Shown one piece after another: positions 45,466-54,106 of a stretch of DNA of 64,000 nt. Positions within the stretch are counted from its first letter, which is position 1. The number at the start of each line of letters is the position of its first letter. The notes below the pieces were generated by a model. It did not search any database, had not been told where the DNA came from, and worked only from the letters and a program-made list of their open reading frames with translations. The translations under genes and the position numbers were made by a program. The stretch is from Methylomarinum sp. Ch1-1 (GTDB taxonomy: Bacteria > Pseudomonadota > Gammaproteobacteria > Methylococcales > Methylomonadaceae): assembly GCF_030717995.2 (NCBI RefSeq), contig NZ_CP157743.1, positions 248,001 through 312,000 of the forward strand, read 5' to 3'.

Positions 45466-46256
45466 TGCCCTGGTTTCGGGTTGTTCGCATCACCCTGCTG
45501 CTGTTGATTTTTGTCGGCGTGGCTTTTTATAGCAAGACTCAAAGACTTAAATCACGGTCCTGGAGCGAACCGCTGGAAGCCGTCGTTTATCCGATCAACG
45601 GTGAAGGCAGCCCGTTGATCGAACGCTATATCGACTCGCTGGACGATGAGGTTTTTGCCGAGATCGATGAGTTTTTCCGCCGCGAAGGCGAATATTACAA
45701 CGTCAGCGCCTCGCCCCCAATCAAGATCAGCCTGGGTCCGAAACTGAACGAACATCCTCCGGTATCACCGAAACCGGACGCCAATATCCTCGCCATCGCC
45801 TGGTGGGGACTGAGATTCCGCTACTGGGCTTACCGCCACACCCCCGACGATGAATCGAATTTGCGGCGTATCCGCATTTTCACCCATTATCATGAAGTAC
45901 AGCCGGAGAAAAAACTACAGCATTCGCTAGGCTTGGATAAGGGGCTATTAGCGATCGTTCATGCCTTCGCGTCGGAGCGTCAACAAGCACAAAACAACAT
46001 TGTCATCGCCCATGAACTGCTGCATACCGTCGGCGCCACCGATAAATACGATAAAAACGGCGAACCTATCTTTCCGCACGGCTATGCCGGTCCCGAACAC
46101 CAACCGCTTTATCCACAATCGCGCGCCGAAATCATGGCCGCCCGCATTCCCCTGTCCAACAACAGCTCGCGCATGGCCGACAGTTTAAAGCAATGCATCA
46201 TCGGTGAAAAAACCGCACAGGAAATCAACTGGCTGAAACCAGAATCTGCCAATTAG
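45465..46256 (+). CDS. Membrane-anchored HExxH protein of unknown family
   Basis: 263 residues, no family recognised with certainty. One N-terminal membrane helix (VVRITLLLLIFVGVAFY) would anchor it, with the rest in the periplasm. The zincin signature HELLHTVGATDKYD (H183, E184, H187) is complete; a third ligand, possibly the D in GATDKYD or a later residue, is uncertain. Its start codon overlaps the JAMM stop by one base (TAATG), so the two are translated from one message. Confidence 0.8.
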   Translation: MPWFRVVRITLLLLIFVGVAFYSKTQRLKSRSWSEPLEAVVYPINGEGSPLIERYIDSLDDEVFAEIDEFFRREGEYYNVSASPPIKISLGPKLNEHPPVSPKPDANILAIAWWGLRFRYWAYRHTPDDESNLRRIRIFTHYHEVQPEKKLQHSLGLDKGLLAIVHAFASERQQAQNNIVIAHELLHTVGATDKYDKNGEPIFPHGYAGPEHQPLYPQSRAEIMAARIPLSNNSSRMADSLKQCIIGEKTAQEINWLKPESAN

Positions 46257-46653
46257 CATATGACCGACACGCTCCCCGTCTTAGAGGGATATTTGGGGTC
46301 AGAGTAAAATTTACTCGATAGAATTACGTTGTAACAGATGAGCAACCACCTCATTACCGCGAATTTCTTGGCGGGTGGGTGGTAGGCATCGAGCGATTTG
46401 CCCCGTAAATTGTAGCGATAACCAAGAGAAGAGTGACCGCTAGAAAACCGGGCCGGTCGAGAGAGCCGAAACCCGTAAGGCGGATTCGCCGACAGGCAAT
46501 CCGCCAAGACTTCGGAAAACATAGGCGTTTTGCTAGCGCGAAAACGCCCTACGTCCCTGGATTCCGCTTTATTCGTCAGCGTCATGAACAAATACGCGCC
46601 ATGGCTGCCAGGAGATGCCCCGAACATATTTCCCGAATGACACCGGTGGGCGA
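46257..46653. other. Non-coding spacer with a GGGGTCAGAGTAAAATT motif
   Basis: No gene is supported; a - strand frame of 124 codons (46253-46627) has no recognisable domain. The sequence near 46294-46310 (GGGGTCAGAGTAAAATTT) is a motif often seen at REP-associated transposase loci, and there are paired GGCGGATTCGCC-like segments at 46480-46510. It probably holds remnants of a dispersed repeat. It separates the convergent HExxH gene and lipA. Confidence 0.45.
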
Positions 46654-47616
46654 TTAAGAGCCGACGATATTCCTGGCCTGCAAGTCGGCATGATAGGAGG
46701 AGCGCACCAGCGGCGCGCTGGCGACTTGTTGAAAGCCCAGCTCCTTGGCGATTTCCGCGTAGCGCTCGAACTGCGCCGGCGTGATGAATTCCTGCACCGG
46801 CAAATGGTCCTGACTCGGCTGCAGATATTGGCCTATCGTCAGCATGCTGCAGCCATGTGTCAGCAAATCCTTCATCACCTCGATCACCTCGGCTTCGCTT
46901 TCGCCGATACCGACCATCAAGCCCGATTTAGTCGGGATCTGCGGCTGTTTTTCCTTGAACCCTTGCAGCAATCGCAATGATTCTTGATAATCGGCGCCCG
47001 GCCTGGCCTGGCGATAGAGCCGCGGCACCGTTTCCAGGTTGTGGTTGAATACGTCACAAGGCTGCTCAGCCAATATATCCAACGCAATTTGCTGACGACC
47101 GCGAAAATCGGGGACCAACACCTCGATCTTGGTCGTCGGCGTCTGTTGCCGTATCGCCTCGATGCAAGCGGCGAAATGGCCGGCGCCGCCGTCCTTCAGG
47201 TCATCGCGGTTGACCGAGGTGATCACGACATAGTTCAGCGCCATCTGCGCGACGGTGTTGGCAAGGTGAACCGGTTCATCACGATCCAGCGCCTGCGGCC
47301 GGCCATGAGCGACATCGCAGAACGGACAACGGCGAGTGCATAAATCGCCCATGATCATGAAAGTCGCGGTGCCATGACTGAAACATTCGCCCAGATTGGG
47401 GCAGGCGGCTTCCTCGCAGACCGTATGCAGGCTGTTTTCTCGCAGCGAGCGCTTGATTTTCGCGACCTTGTCGCCGGACGGCACCCGTATGCGTATCCAC
47501 TCCGGTTTGCGCAGCAGGGTATCCGGTTTTTCGACCTTGACCGGGATTCTCGCCAATTTATCGGCGTTGCGCTGATGGGTTTCGGGGGTCGATCTTGAGG
47601 GTGCATTCAGCTTCAT
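46654..47616 (-). CDS. lipA: Lipoyl synthase
   Basis: Radical-SAM enzyme that inserts two sulfurs into octanoyl groups on E2 and H proteins. 320 residues with the auxiliary-cluster cysteines [12 protein letters not shown] and the radical-SAM motif [10 protein letters not shown]. Its start overlaps the lipB stop by four bases. Confidence 0.98.
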   Translation of the reverse strand: MKLNAPSRSTPETHQRNADKLARIPVKVEKPDTLLRKPEWIRIRVPSGDKVAKIKRSLRENSLHTVCEEAACPNLGECFSHGTATFMIMGDLCTRRCPFCDVAHGRPQALDRDEPVHLANTVAQMALNYVVITSVNRDDLKDGGAGHFAACIEAIRQQTPTTKIEVLVPDFRGRQQIALDILAEQPCDVFNHNLETVPRLYRQARPGADYQESLRLLQGFKEKQPQIPTKSGLMVGIGESEAEVIEVMKDLLTHGCSMLTIGQYLQPSQDHLPVQEFITPAQFERYAEIAKELGFQQVASAPLVRSSYHADLQARNIVGS

Positions 47617-48221
47617 GTTTCGATAGCCTTGATGATGTCGTGAACAACCGGCACTGCCAGTTCATGAGTAAAAATATCGACGCCTTGATCGGCCAGCTGA
47701 GTCACGGCAAGACCGGCATAACCGCAAGGGTTGATATACTGAAACGGCGTCAAATCCATCTGATTGTTAAGGCTCAGACCATGGTAACTGCAACCGTTTT
47801 TAATGCGCAGCCCCACCGACCCGATTTTTTTCTCGCCGACATAAACGCCCGGCGCTTCGGCTTTCGCCGCCGCCTGAATGCCGTATTGCTCCAGGGCATG
47901 AATCATCGCATTTTCCAGGATGCTGACCAGTTGCCGTGGTCCCAGTTTCAGCCGCCTTAGGTCGGTCAACAAATAGACGATTAACTGCCCCGGACCGTGA
48001 TAAGTCACCTGGCCGCCGCGGTCGCATTCGACCACCGGTATCTCGTTAGGACAGATCAGATGCTCACGCTTGCCGTTCAAGCCCAGGGTATAGACCGGCG
48101 GGTGTTCGACCAACCAAATTTGATCGGCCGTCTCCGCCGTTCTACTCTCGGTGAACCGCTGCATTTGCCGCCAGACAGTCAAATAATCCTGCCTACCCAA
48201 ATTGTTTAGGACGGTCTGCAT
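47613..48221 (-). CDS. lipB: Octanoyl-[ACP]:protein transferase
   Basis: Transfers octanoate from acyl carrier protein to lipoyl domains, the step before LipA. 202 residues from the ATG at 48221, which overlaps the upstream stop as TGATG; a TTG one codon earlier is possible. The catalytic cysteine region [15 protein letters not shown] and the [19 protein letters not shown] block are intact. Confidence 0.97.
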   Translation of the reverse strand: MQTVLNNLGRQDYLTVWRQMQRFTESRTAETADQIWLVEHPPVYTLGLNGKREHLICPNEIPVVECDRGGQVTYHGPGQLIVYLLTDLRRLKLGPRQLVSILENAMIHALEQYGIQAAAKAEAPGVYVGEKKIGSVGLRIKNGCSYHGLSLNNQMDLTPFQYINPCGYAGLAVTQLADQGVDIFTHELAVPVVHDIIKAIET

Positions 48222-48781
48222 CAATCCAGTCTGCGGCTGATCGTGAAGGCGCCTCTTATGTCGCCGATGGCGAAACCGGTCGCCCGGTCTTGCGGATAAA
48301 GTCGCTCAATCTTGTCGGTAAGTTGTTCATTCAATTGCTCGCCATGACAGGTCAAACACAGCGCTTGGGTTGGAATTGCTTTCATATAACGAAAATAGCG
48401 TTGTCCGTTGCGCTCGACGATTTGAGCATATTCCAGGTCGGTGATCGCCTCGCCTTGTTGCTGACGCCGTTGAAACTGCTGCAACACCGAACGCTCCCAA
48501 TCATCCGGACGGTTTTGCGGATTGCGGATGCGCAACGCGGTGCGTCCGATCCCCCAGTCAGGGTCATGATCCAATTCACGATCGATATCCGGCGCCACAC
48601 CATGACAGTGCTCGATCGCCGCAAGCGCGCCTTCTTCTTTTAAACTGAGCTGCAACTCCATTTGTAAGCGCTCGGCGTATGCCTTGATCATCTGCCGGCT
48701 TTCTCCGATCAGCTGTTCGCTATCGGCGACGGCGAGTGCCGCATGGCCCACTAAACATGCCGCTAGTAATTTTTTCAGCAT
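48221..48781 (-). CDS. Exported Tll0287-like (DUF3365) haem-domain protein
   Basis: 186 residues beginning [20 protein letters not shown], a signal peptide. An ATG at 48781 with a G-run Shine-Dalgarno is preferred over the longer frame to 48814, which would put a basic stretch before the signal. The Tll0287-like core is seen in [20 protein letters not shown] and [15 protein letters not shown], where CLTCH is a c-type haem site. Alone, without a kinase or cyclase domain, it is likely a periplasmic c-haem protein, maybe a gas or redox sensor. Directly upstream of lipB, sharing its message. Confidence 0.85.
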   Translation of the reverse strand: MLKKLLAACLVGHAALAVADSEQLIGESRQMIKAYAERLQMELQLSLKEEGALAAIEHCHGVAPDIDRELDHDPDWGIGRTALRIRNPQNRPDDWERSVLQQFQRRQQQGEAITDLEYAQIVERNGQRYFRYMKAIPTQALCLTCHGEQLNEQLTDKIERLYPQDRATGFAIGDIRGAFTISRRLD

Positions 48782-48838
48782 CGCCCCCCCCCTTCTTTTT
48801 ACCGATCCAAACAATCGATGTCGTTGCGCGACAATCGC

Positions 48839-49105
48839 TTATAGCGCCATTAACACTTCGGGATGATCGGTCAAATCCTGGTAGATGGCGTCCAGCTGTG
48901 CTCTGTTGCTTGCATCGACGACTACGGTCACCGAGGTATACTTGCCGCCCCTACTGGGTTTGCTGGTGACGGCCCCTTCCCTGATATCACTGACATGGCG
49001 GCGCACGATTTCGACGACAGTGACGTCAAAATGGGCGCTGCTTTTCCCCATCGCCTTAACCGGAAATTGACAGGGAAATTCTAAAAGCGTTTCTTGTTCG
49101 CTCAT
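48839..49105 (-). CDS. ybeD: DUF493 family protein (YbeD-like)
   Basis: 88 residues with the LEFPCQFPVKAMGKSSAHFD opening and SRGGKYTSVTVVVDASNRAQ, both typical of the YbeD family. Its function is not settled. In many gammaproteobacteria it lies between dacA and lipB, as here, and it overlaps the aminotransferase stop by four bases. Confidence 0.92.
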   Translation of the reverse strand: MSEQETLLEFPCQFPVKAMGKSSAHFDVTVVEIVRRHVSDIREGAVTSKPSRGGKYTSVTVVVDASNRAQLDAIYQDLTDHPEVLMAL

Positions 49106-49941
49106 GATACGGACTGTTTATACTGTTGAAAAAGTTCATTAATTTTCCGCCATAGCGGACCAGGGTGACCATCGGCGACGGGCTGACCATCGAGCTCGAC
49201 CACCGGAATGATTTCTCGGGTGGAGCTGGTCACCCAGATCTCGTCTGCGGCTTGCAGCGCCTCCAAGGAAATGACATTCTCGTTGACTTTGATGTCATTG
49301 GCCTGCGCCAATTCGATGATGACATCCCGGGTGATGCCGGGCAGGATATCGGCGCTTTTGGCTGGCGTCATCAACTCCCCGTCAATCACCACGAACAGAT
49401 TGCTGGCGGCGCCTTCGGTGACATAGCCGTTCTTGACCAGGATAGCCTCGGCGCAGCCTTGCTCTATGGCCTGCTGCCTAAGCAGGATGTTGGCCAGCAA
49501 GGTCGTCGCCTTGACATGGCACATTTCCCAACGATTGTCATCCATCGTCACCGCCTTGACGCCGACCTCCCGACCTTCAAAGTACTGAATATCGGAACAC
49601 ATCGCAAAGACGGTGGGCACGGCGCTGGTCGGAAAAGCATGATCCCGCTTAGGCGCGACGCCGCGAGTGATCTGCAAATAAATATACTGGTCCTTGGTCT
49701 CATCCACCAAGGGCAGCAAGATTTCCCGCCATTTCTCCACACTGTATGACAAGCCCAACCGAATATTGCTCAGGCTGTTCTCCAAGCGTTGCAGGTGCGC
49801 CTCCAGGCGAAACAACTTGCCATGATAGGCGGGGATCACCTCGTAAACGCCATCGCCGAACAAAAAACCGCGGTCTAAAACCGATACCCTGGCTTTAGAC
49901 AGTGGCAGATATTCGCCGTTCAAATAAACCTTATGCTCCAT
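49102..49941 (-). CDS. dat: D-amino-acid aminotransferase (class IV)
   Basis: PLP enzyme of fold type IV, 279 residues. The PLP lysine is in CHVKATTLLANILLRQQAIE and the signature YVTEGAASNLFVVIDGELMT is complete. Placed between dacA and ybeD it probably makes D-alanine or D-glutamate for peptidoglycan; specificity cannot be told from branched-chain or lyase relatives with certainty. Overlaps dacA by one base. Confidence 0.9.
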   Translation of the reverse strand: MEHKVYLNGEYLPLSKARVSVLDRGFLFGDGVYEVIPAYHGKLFRLEAHLQRLENSLSNIRLGLSYSVEKWREILLPLVDETKDQYIYLQITRGVAPKRDHAFPTSAVPTVFAMCSDIQYFEGREVGVKAVTMDDNRWEMCHVKATTLLANILLRQQAIEQGCAEAILVKNGYVTEGAASNLFVVIDGELMTPAKSADILPGITRDVIIELAQANDIKVNENVISLEALQAADEIWVTSSTREIIPVVELDGQPVADGHPGPLWRKINELFQQYKQSVS

Positions 49942-51107
49942 TAATGCTCCATCAGCAATAACGCCTCATCATAGAGACGCTGAATTAAGCTACCCTTGGC
50001 CACCGTAGTCAAGGCGATCAAAGGCTTATTGATGATTACATCACCGGCCAACGTGACATTCAGCGTCCCGACGGCCTCCCCTTCTTTAACCGGCGCGGTG
50101 ATGCGGTTATCAACCTGGGTTTCCGCTTTCAGGTCATTAAAGTGGCGGCGCGGAATGGTGACGAAGAGGTCGTTGGGCAAACCTAACTGCAATTTTTTGC
50201 TGTCCCCTTTCCACACTCGGGCTTCCGTTAACGACGCCATGGCGTCATAGAGTTTATGCGTCTCAAAAAAACGAAAGCCGTAATTCAGCAGTGTCTGGCT
50301 TTCATTGGCCCGGGCGTTTTCGCTGGCCGTGCCCATCACCACCGAAATCAATCGCATATCATTGCGCCTGGCCGAGGCCACCATGCAATAGCCGGCCTCC
50401 TCGGTATAGCCAGTCTTGACGCCATCGACCGACTCATCGCGCCACAGCAATTTGTTGCGATTGTGCTGGGTAATATTGTTATAGGTAAATTCCTTTTCCG
50501 CATCCCATTTATAATAATCAGGGAATTCACGAATCAGCGCCTGAGTCAATTTGGCCAAATCGCGGGCGGTGGTATAGTGATTGTCATGCGGCAAGCCCAT
50601 GCTGTTCTCAAAATGGGTGTTGGTCATACCCAGTCGCTGAGCATGCTGATTCATCAGCGCCGCAAACGTGGATTCATCTCCGGCCACATGCTCGGCCAAG
50701 GCGACGCTGGCATCGTTTCCGGATTGAATGATCACCCCTTTCAACAGATCTTTGATGGCCACTTGTTTGTTGACTTCGATAAACATTCTGGAGCCGGGCG
50801 TCTGCCAGGCTTTTTTACTGATCGTCACTTTTTCGTCCAGCGTCAAGTGACCATTGCTTAATTCACGGAATACCACATAAACCGTCATTATTTTAGTTAG
50901 ACTGGCGGGCGGCAGTTTTTTATCGGCATTTTTTTCCACCAATACCCGACCACTGTTAAAATCCATCAGGAAATAACTGCTGGCGGCCACTCGGGGCGCC
51001 GCAGGAATCAGTATCTTGCTGGCCGCAAGCGTCGTTGGCAACCAGCTTGCCAACACAAGTCCGATAAACAAGACAGCGGTTTTACGGAAAAAATTAATCA
51101 TAGTCAT
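49941..51107 (-). CDS. dacA: D-alanyl-D-alanine carboxypeptidase (PBP5/6)
   Basis: Trims the terminal D-Ala of periplasmic peptidoglycan stems. 388 residues with a signal peptide (cut near TTLAAS), the catalytic SLTK, SGND and KTGYT motifs, the beta-sheet domain and a C-terminal amphipathic membrane anchor (LIQRLYDEALLLMEH). Its message continues into dat and ybeD. Confidence 0.97.
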   Translation of the reverse strand: MTMINFFRKTAVLFIGLVLASWLPTTLAASKILIPAAPRVAASSYFLMDFNSGRVLVEKNADKKLPPASLTKIMTVYVVFRELSNGHLTLDEKVTISKKAWQTPGSRMFIEVNKQVAIKDLLKGVIIQSGNDASVALAEHVAGDESTFAALMNQHAQRLGMTNTHFENSMGLPHDNHYTTARDLAKLTQALIREFPDYYKWDAEKEFTYNNITQHNRNKLLWRDESVDGVKTGYTEEAGYCMVASARRNDMRLISVVMGTASENARANESQTLLNYGFRFFETHKLYDAMASLTEARVWKGDSKKLQLGLPNDLFVTIPRRHFNDLKAETQVDNRITAPVKEGEAVGTLNVTLAGDVIINKPLIALTTVAKGSLIQRLYDEALLLMEH

Positions 51108-51190
51108 CGTTAGGAATAGCTCTAGGAAAACGGGTTTATTGTATCACTGCCGTCAGTCAGTTTCGCATAGGAAGCGCTAGAAACGGACAT

Positions 51191-51982
51191 TCAATTGTCA
51201 CTAACCAGGGTGCTGCCGATCACGCCTATCGCCGCCAACTGCTCATTTAAGCGATCAGCCAGTTCCACCGACGAGACCGGCCCCACCTGCACCTTGTACA
51301 AGGTATCGCCTTGGTGTTGAGCGACTTTCAAGCGCGTAGCCGCCAATGGTATCGCGGCAACTTTTTGTTTTAATTGGTGGGCATTGAACTCATTACTGAA
51401 CGCGCCGACCTGTAAATACAGCTTAGCATCGTCACTCGTCTTAGGCTGTTGCACCGCGAGCTTGGCGGGCTGCTCCCCAGGCTCCAGCGTCTGAACCTCG
51501 ACAAAACCAGTGCCGGCTTGCTGTATGCCCAATTTGACCGCCGCGGTATAGGACAAATCGATGATTCGGTTTTCATGAAACGGACCACGATCATTGATGC
51601 GCACGACGACACTGCGCCGGTTGCGCAGATTAGTCACCCGAACATAACTGGGGATTGGCAAGGTTTTATGGGCGGCCGTCATCGCATACATGTCATAGAC
51701 TTCACCATTGGAGGTTTTTTTGCCATGAAACTTGGTGCCGTACCAAGAGGCAATACCACGCTGACGATAGCCCTTACTGTCGGCCAACACCTGATAACGC
51801 TGACCCAGCACTTCATAGATGCCGGGATTGCCTGCCCGAGTGCGTTTTTCATGGCGCGGCACGGCGTCCGGCACCGCCATGACATCGATCGGCACGACAG
51901 CCGGAGCGCTGTCCTTGACGGATGGGTCTATCGTGCAAGCGCTGAGCAAAAACAGTACCGGCAAAAATACTTTATTGTTCAT
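51191..51982 (-). CDS. rlpA: Septal-ring lytic transglycosylase RlpA
   Basis: Outer-membrane lipoprotein that degrades denuded glycan at division sites. 263 residues: lipobox LLSAC (C16), the RlpA double-psi barrel (GIASWYGTKFHGKKTSNGEV, VRINDRGPFHENRIIDLSYT) and a C-terminal SPOR domain (LYLQVGAFSNEFNAHQLKQK). It overlaps mltB by eleven bases. Confidence 0.96.
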   Translation of the reverse strand: MNNKVFLPVLFLLSACTIDPSVKDSAPAVVPIDVMAVPDAVPRHEKRTRAGNPGIYEVLGQRYQVLADSKGYRQRGIASWYGTKFHGKKTSNGEVYDMYAMTAAHKTLPIPSYVRVTNLRNRRSVVVRINDRGPFHENRIIDLSYTAAVKLGIQQAGTGFVEVQTLEPGEQPAKLAVQQPKTSDDAKLYLQVGAFSNEFNAHQLKQKVAAIPLAATRLKVAQHQGDTLYKVQVGPVSSVELADRLNEQLAAIGVIGSTLVSDN

Positions 51983-52970
51983 CGTTCGTTTTTTTCTTAT
52001 CAGCGATGGCTAGGCTCAACTGGTAAACCGCCATTGCATACAAGGGACTGTGGTTATAACGGGTAATGACATAAAAATTATGCAAGCCCGCCCACAACTG
52101 ATGATCTTGCTCCTGTTCGAATTCCAGCAATTTAACCGTTTCGTCTGGCTCTAGCTGTTCCGGAACAGTCACCTGCCATTGCTTTAATTTAGCGACGCTG
52201 ACATCAGGTTGCAAGCCTTTACTCAAACCGTGCTGATAAGCTTCGCCTTCCGCAGTCACGGGAAAGGCGATCGCGGCGCCTTTTTGCCAATGGTGACGGG
52301 CAAAATAATTGGCGACGCTGGCGATCACATCGGCCTCGTTATGCCAGATGTCGCGTTTTTCATCCCGATCGAAATCCGCTGCATAAGCCCGGTAACTGCT
52401 AGGCATGAACTGGGGCATTCCCATCGCCCCCGCGTAAGACCCTAACGGCTCTAGCGGGTTCAATTGCTCCTCCCGACACAGCAGCAAGAAATGCTCCAGT
52501 TCGCTGGTAAAAAATGGGCTGCGCTTGGGATAGGCAAAAGCCAGGGTCGCCAGCGCATCGATGACCCGGTAAGTCCCGGTATGAGCGCCGTAACGGGTTT
52601 CGACCCCGATGACCGCGGTAATAATCTCGGCCGGTACGCCATATTGCTGTTCGACACGGGCCAATACCGCTTCATTCTCCTGCCAGAATCTTAAGCCTTC
52701 ATTAACACGCGAATCGGTCATAAAGATTTTACGGTATCGATACCAAGGCATCGCCTCCGCCGGCGAAGATATCGTCTCCACGATATTTTGCTTAATCTCG
52801 ACCGACTGAAACAGTTGTTTCAATTCCGCTGCATCGAACTGGTGTTTGGTAGCCATGTTGTTGACAAAATCGTTCAGCAAGTCGCTGTCCTCGATCGCCC
52901 CATATCCTGGCACGGCCAGCGACAACAATAAGGCATAGGCTAACGCGGTGAAGGTTTTTCTGCTTTTCAT
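51972..52970 (-). CDS. mltB: Lytic murein transglycosylase B
   Basis: Cleaves glycan between MurNAc and GlcNAc with anhydro formation. 332 residues with a signal peptide, the catalytic glutamate in AVIGVETRYGAHTGTYRVID and the SLT fold blocks GSYAGAMGMPQFMPSSYRAY. No lipobox is visible. Between rodA and rlpA. Confidence 0.95.
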   Translation of the reverse strand: MKSRKTFTALAYALLLSLAVPGYGAIEDSDLLNDFVNNMATKHQFDAAELKQLFQSVEIKQNIVETISSPAEAMPWYRYRKIFMTDSRVNEGLRFWQENEAVLARVEQQYGVPAEIITAVIGVETRYGAHTGTYRVIDALATLAFAYPKRSPFFTSELEHFLLLCREEQLNPLEPLGSYAGAMGMPQFMPSSYRAYAADFDRDEKRDIWHNEADVIASVANYFARHHWQKGAAIAFPVTAEGEAYQHGLSKGLQPDVSVAKLKQWQVTVPEQLEPDETVKLLEFEQEQDHQLWAGLHNFYVITRYNHSPLYAMAVYQLSLAIADKKKTNDEQ

Positions 52971-52975
52971 TTCGA

Positions 52976-54106
52976 CTAGGTAGGTAAGAATTTTCTGTGG
53001 GTGTGTATGGACATCAAGATACCGAAGCCGGCCATCAATGTCACCATCGATGTGCCGCCATAACTAATCAATGGCAAAGGCACGCCGACGACCGGCAGAA
53101 TGCCGATGACCATGCCGATATTGACAAACACATAGACAAAAAACGTAAAGGTTAAACTGCCCGCCAATAAACGACTGTAGGTATCCTGCGCCTGCACCGC
53201 GATATAAAGACAGCGACTGATAATCAGCAAATAGAGTATCAACAAGCCGAGACATCCGGACAGGCCGAATTCCTCGGCGAAAACGGCAAAAATAAAATCG
53301 GTGGAACTTTCCGGCAGAAAATCCAGTTTGGCCTGGGTGCTGCCCAACCAGCCCTTGCCGTGTAAGCCGCCCGAGCCGATCGCGATTTTAGACTGAATAA
53401 TATGGTAGCCTCGCCCCATCGGGTCGGCCTCGGGATTCAGCAACGTCAGTACCCTGCCGCGCTGATAATCACGCATAAAATGCCACAAAACCGGCGTCAA
53501 CGCCGCCAAGGCCACGACGGTCGACAACATGAAGCGCCAGGACAGTCCGGCAAAAAACAAAACGGCGGCCCCGGAACTGGCGACCAGGATCGAAGTCCCT
53601 AGATCCGGCTGCTTGGCGATCAACAGTGTCGGAATCAGTATCAACACGCCGGAAAAAATTAGCTGCTTACGCTTGGGCGGCAGCGGAAATTCGGACAGAT
53701 ACCACGCGATCACCATCGGCGTGGTAATTTTAATCATTTCCGATGGCTGAAAGCGGAAAAAGCCTAGATCCAGCCAGCGCTGTGCGCCTTTGCCTATTTC
53801 GCCCATCACCAGCACCGCGATCAGTAACAACACGCCGATGACAAACAATAATGCCGAGTGACGCTTGAACTGATAGGGATTGACATGGGCCAGCACCGTC
53901 ATGAAGGCGAACGCAATCCCCATCCTCGCAGCCTGGCGAGTCAAAATCGCCGGTTCCTGACCGCCGGCGCTATATAACACCAAAAAGCTCAGCGCGCATA
54001 TCAGCAACAAGGCGATGAACAAAGGAATGTCGATATGCAGTTTTCTCAGTAAGTTGCCCAATAACGAAGGCGGCATGAACTGTTCGCCGCGCGTTTCATT
54101 CTTCAT
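52976..54106 (-). CDS. rodA: Rod-shape peptidoglycan glycosyltransferase RodA
   Basis: SEDS-family polymerase for cell elongation. 376 residues with about ten membrane segments and the typical GSGGLHGKGWLGSTQAKLDF and PESSTDFIFAVFAEEFGL, with PLPLISYGGTSMVTLM at the end. Overlaps mrdA (its transpeptidase partner) by eleven bases. Confidence 0.97.
   Translation of the reverse strand: MKNETRGEQFMPPSLLGNLLRKLHIDIPLFIALLLICALSFLVLYSAGGQEPAILTRQAARMGIAFAFMTVLAHVNPYQFKRHSALLFVIGVLLLIAVLVMGEIGKGAQRWLDLGFFRFQPSEMIKITTPMVIAWYLSEFPLPPKRKQLIFSGVLILIPTLLIAKQPDLGTSILVASSGAAVLFFAGLSWRFMLSTVVALAALTPVLWHFMRDYQRGRVLTLLNPEADPMGRGYHIIQSKIAIGSGGLHGKGWLGSTQAKLDFLPESSTDFIFAVFAEEFGLSGCLGLLILYLLIISRCLYIAVQAQDTYSRLLAGSLTFTFFVYVFVNIGMVIGILPVVGVPLPLISYGGTSMVTLMAGFGILMSIHTHRKFLPT

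Noticed and set aside
46253-46627. 124-codon frame on the - strand between the HExxH gene and lipA
   Set aside because: No domain and no Shine-Dalgarno that I can see, in a stretch that contains repeat-like DNA; left as non-coding.
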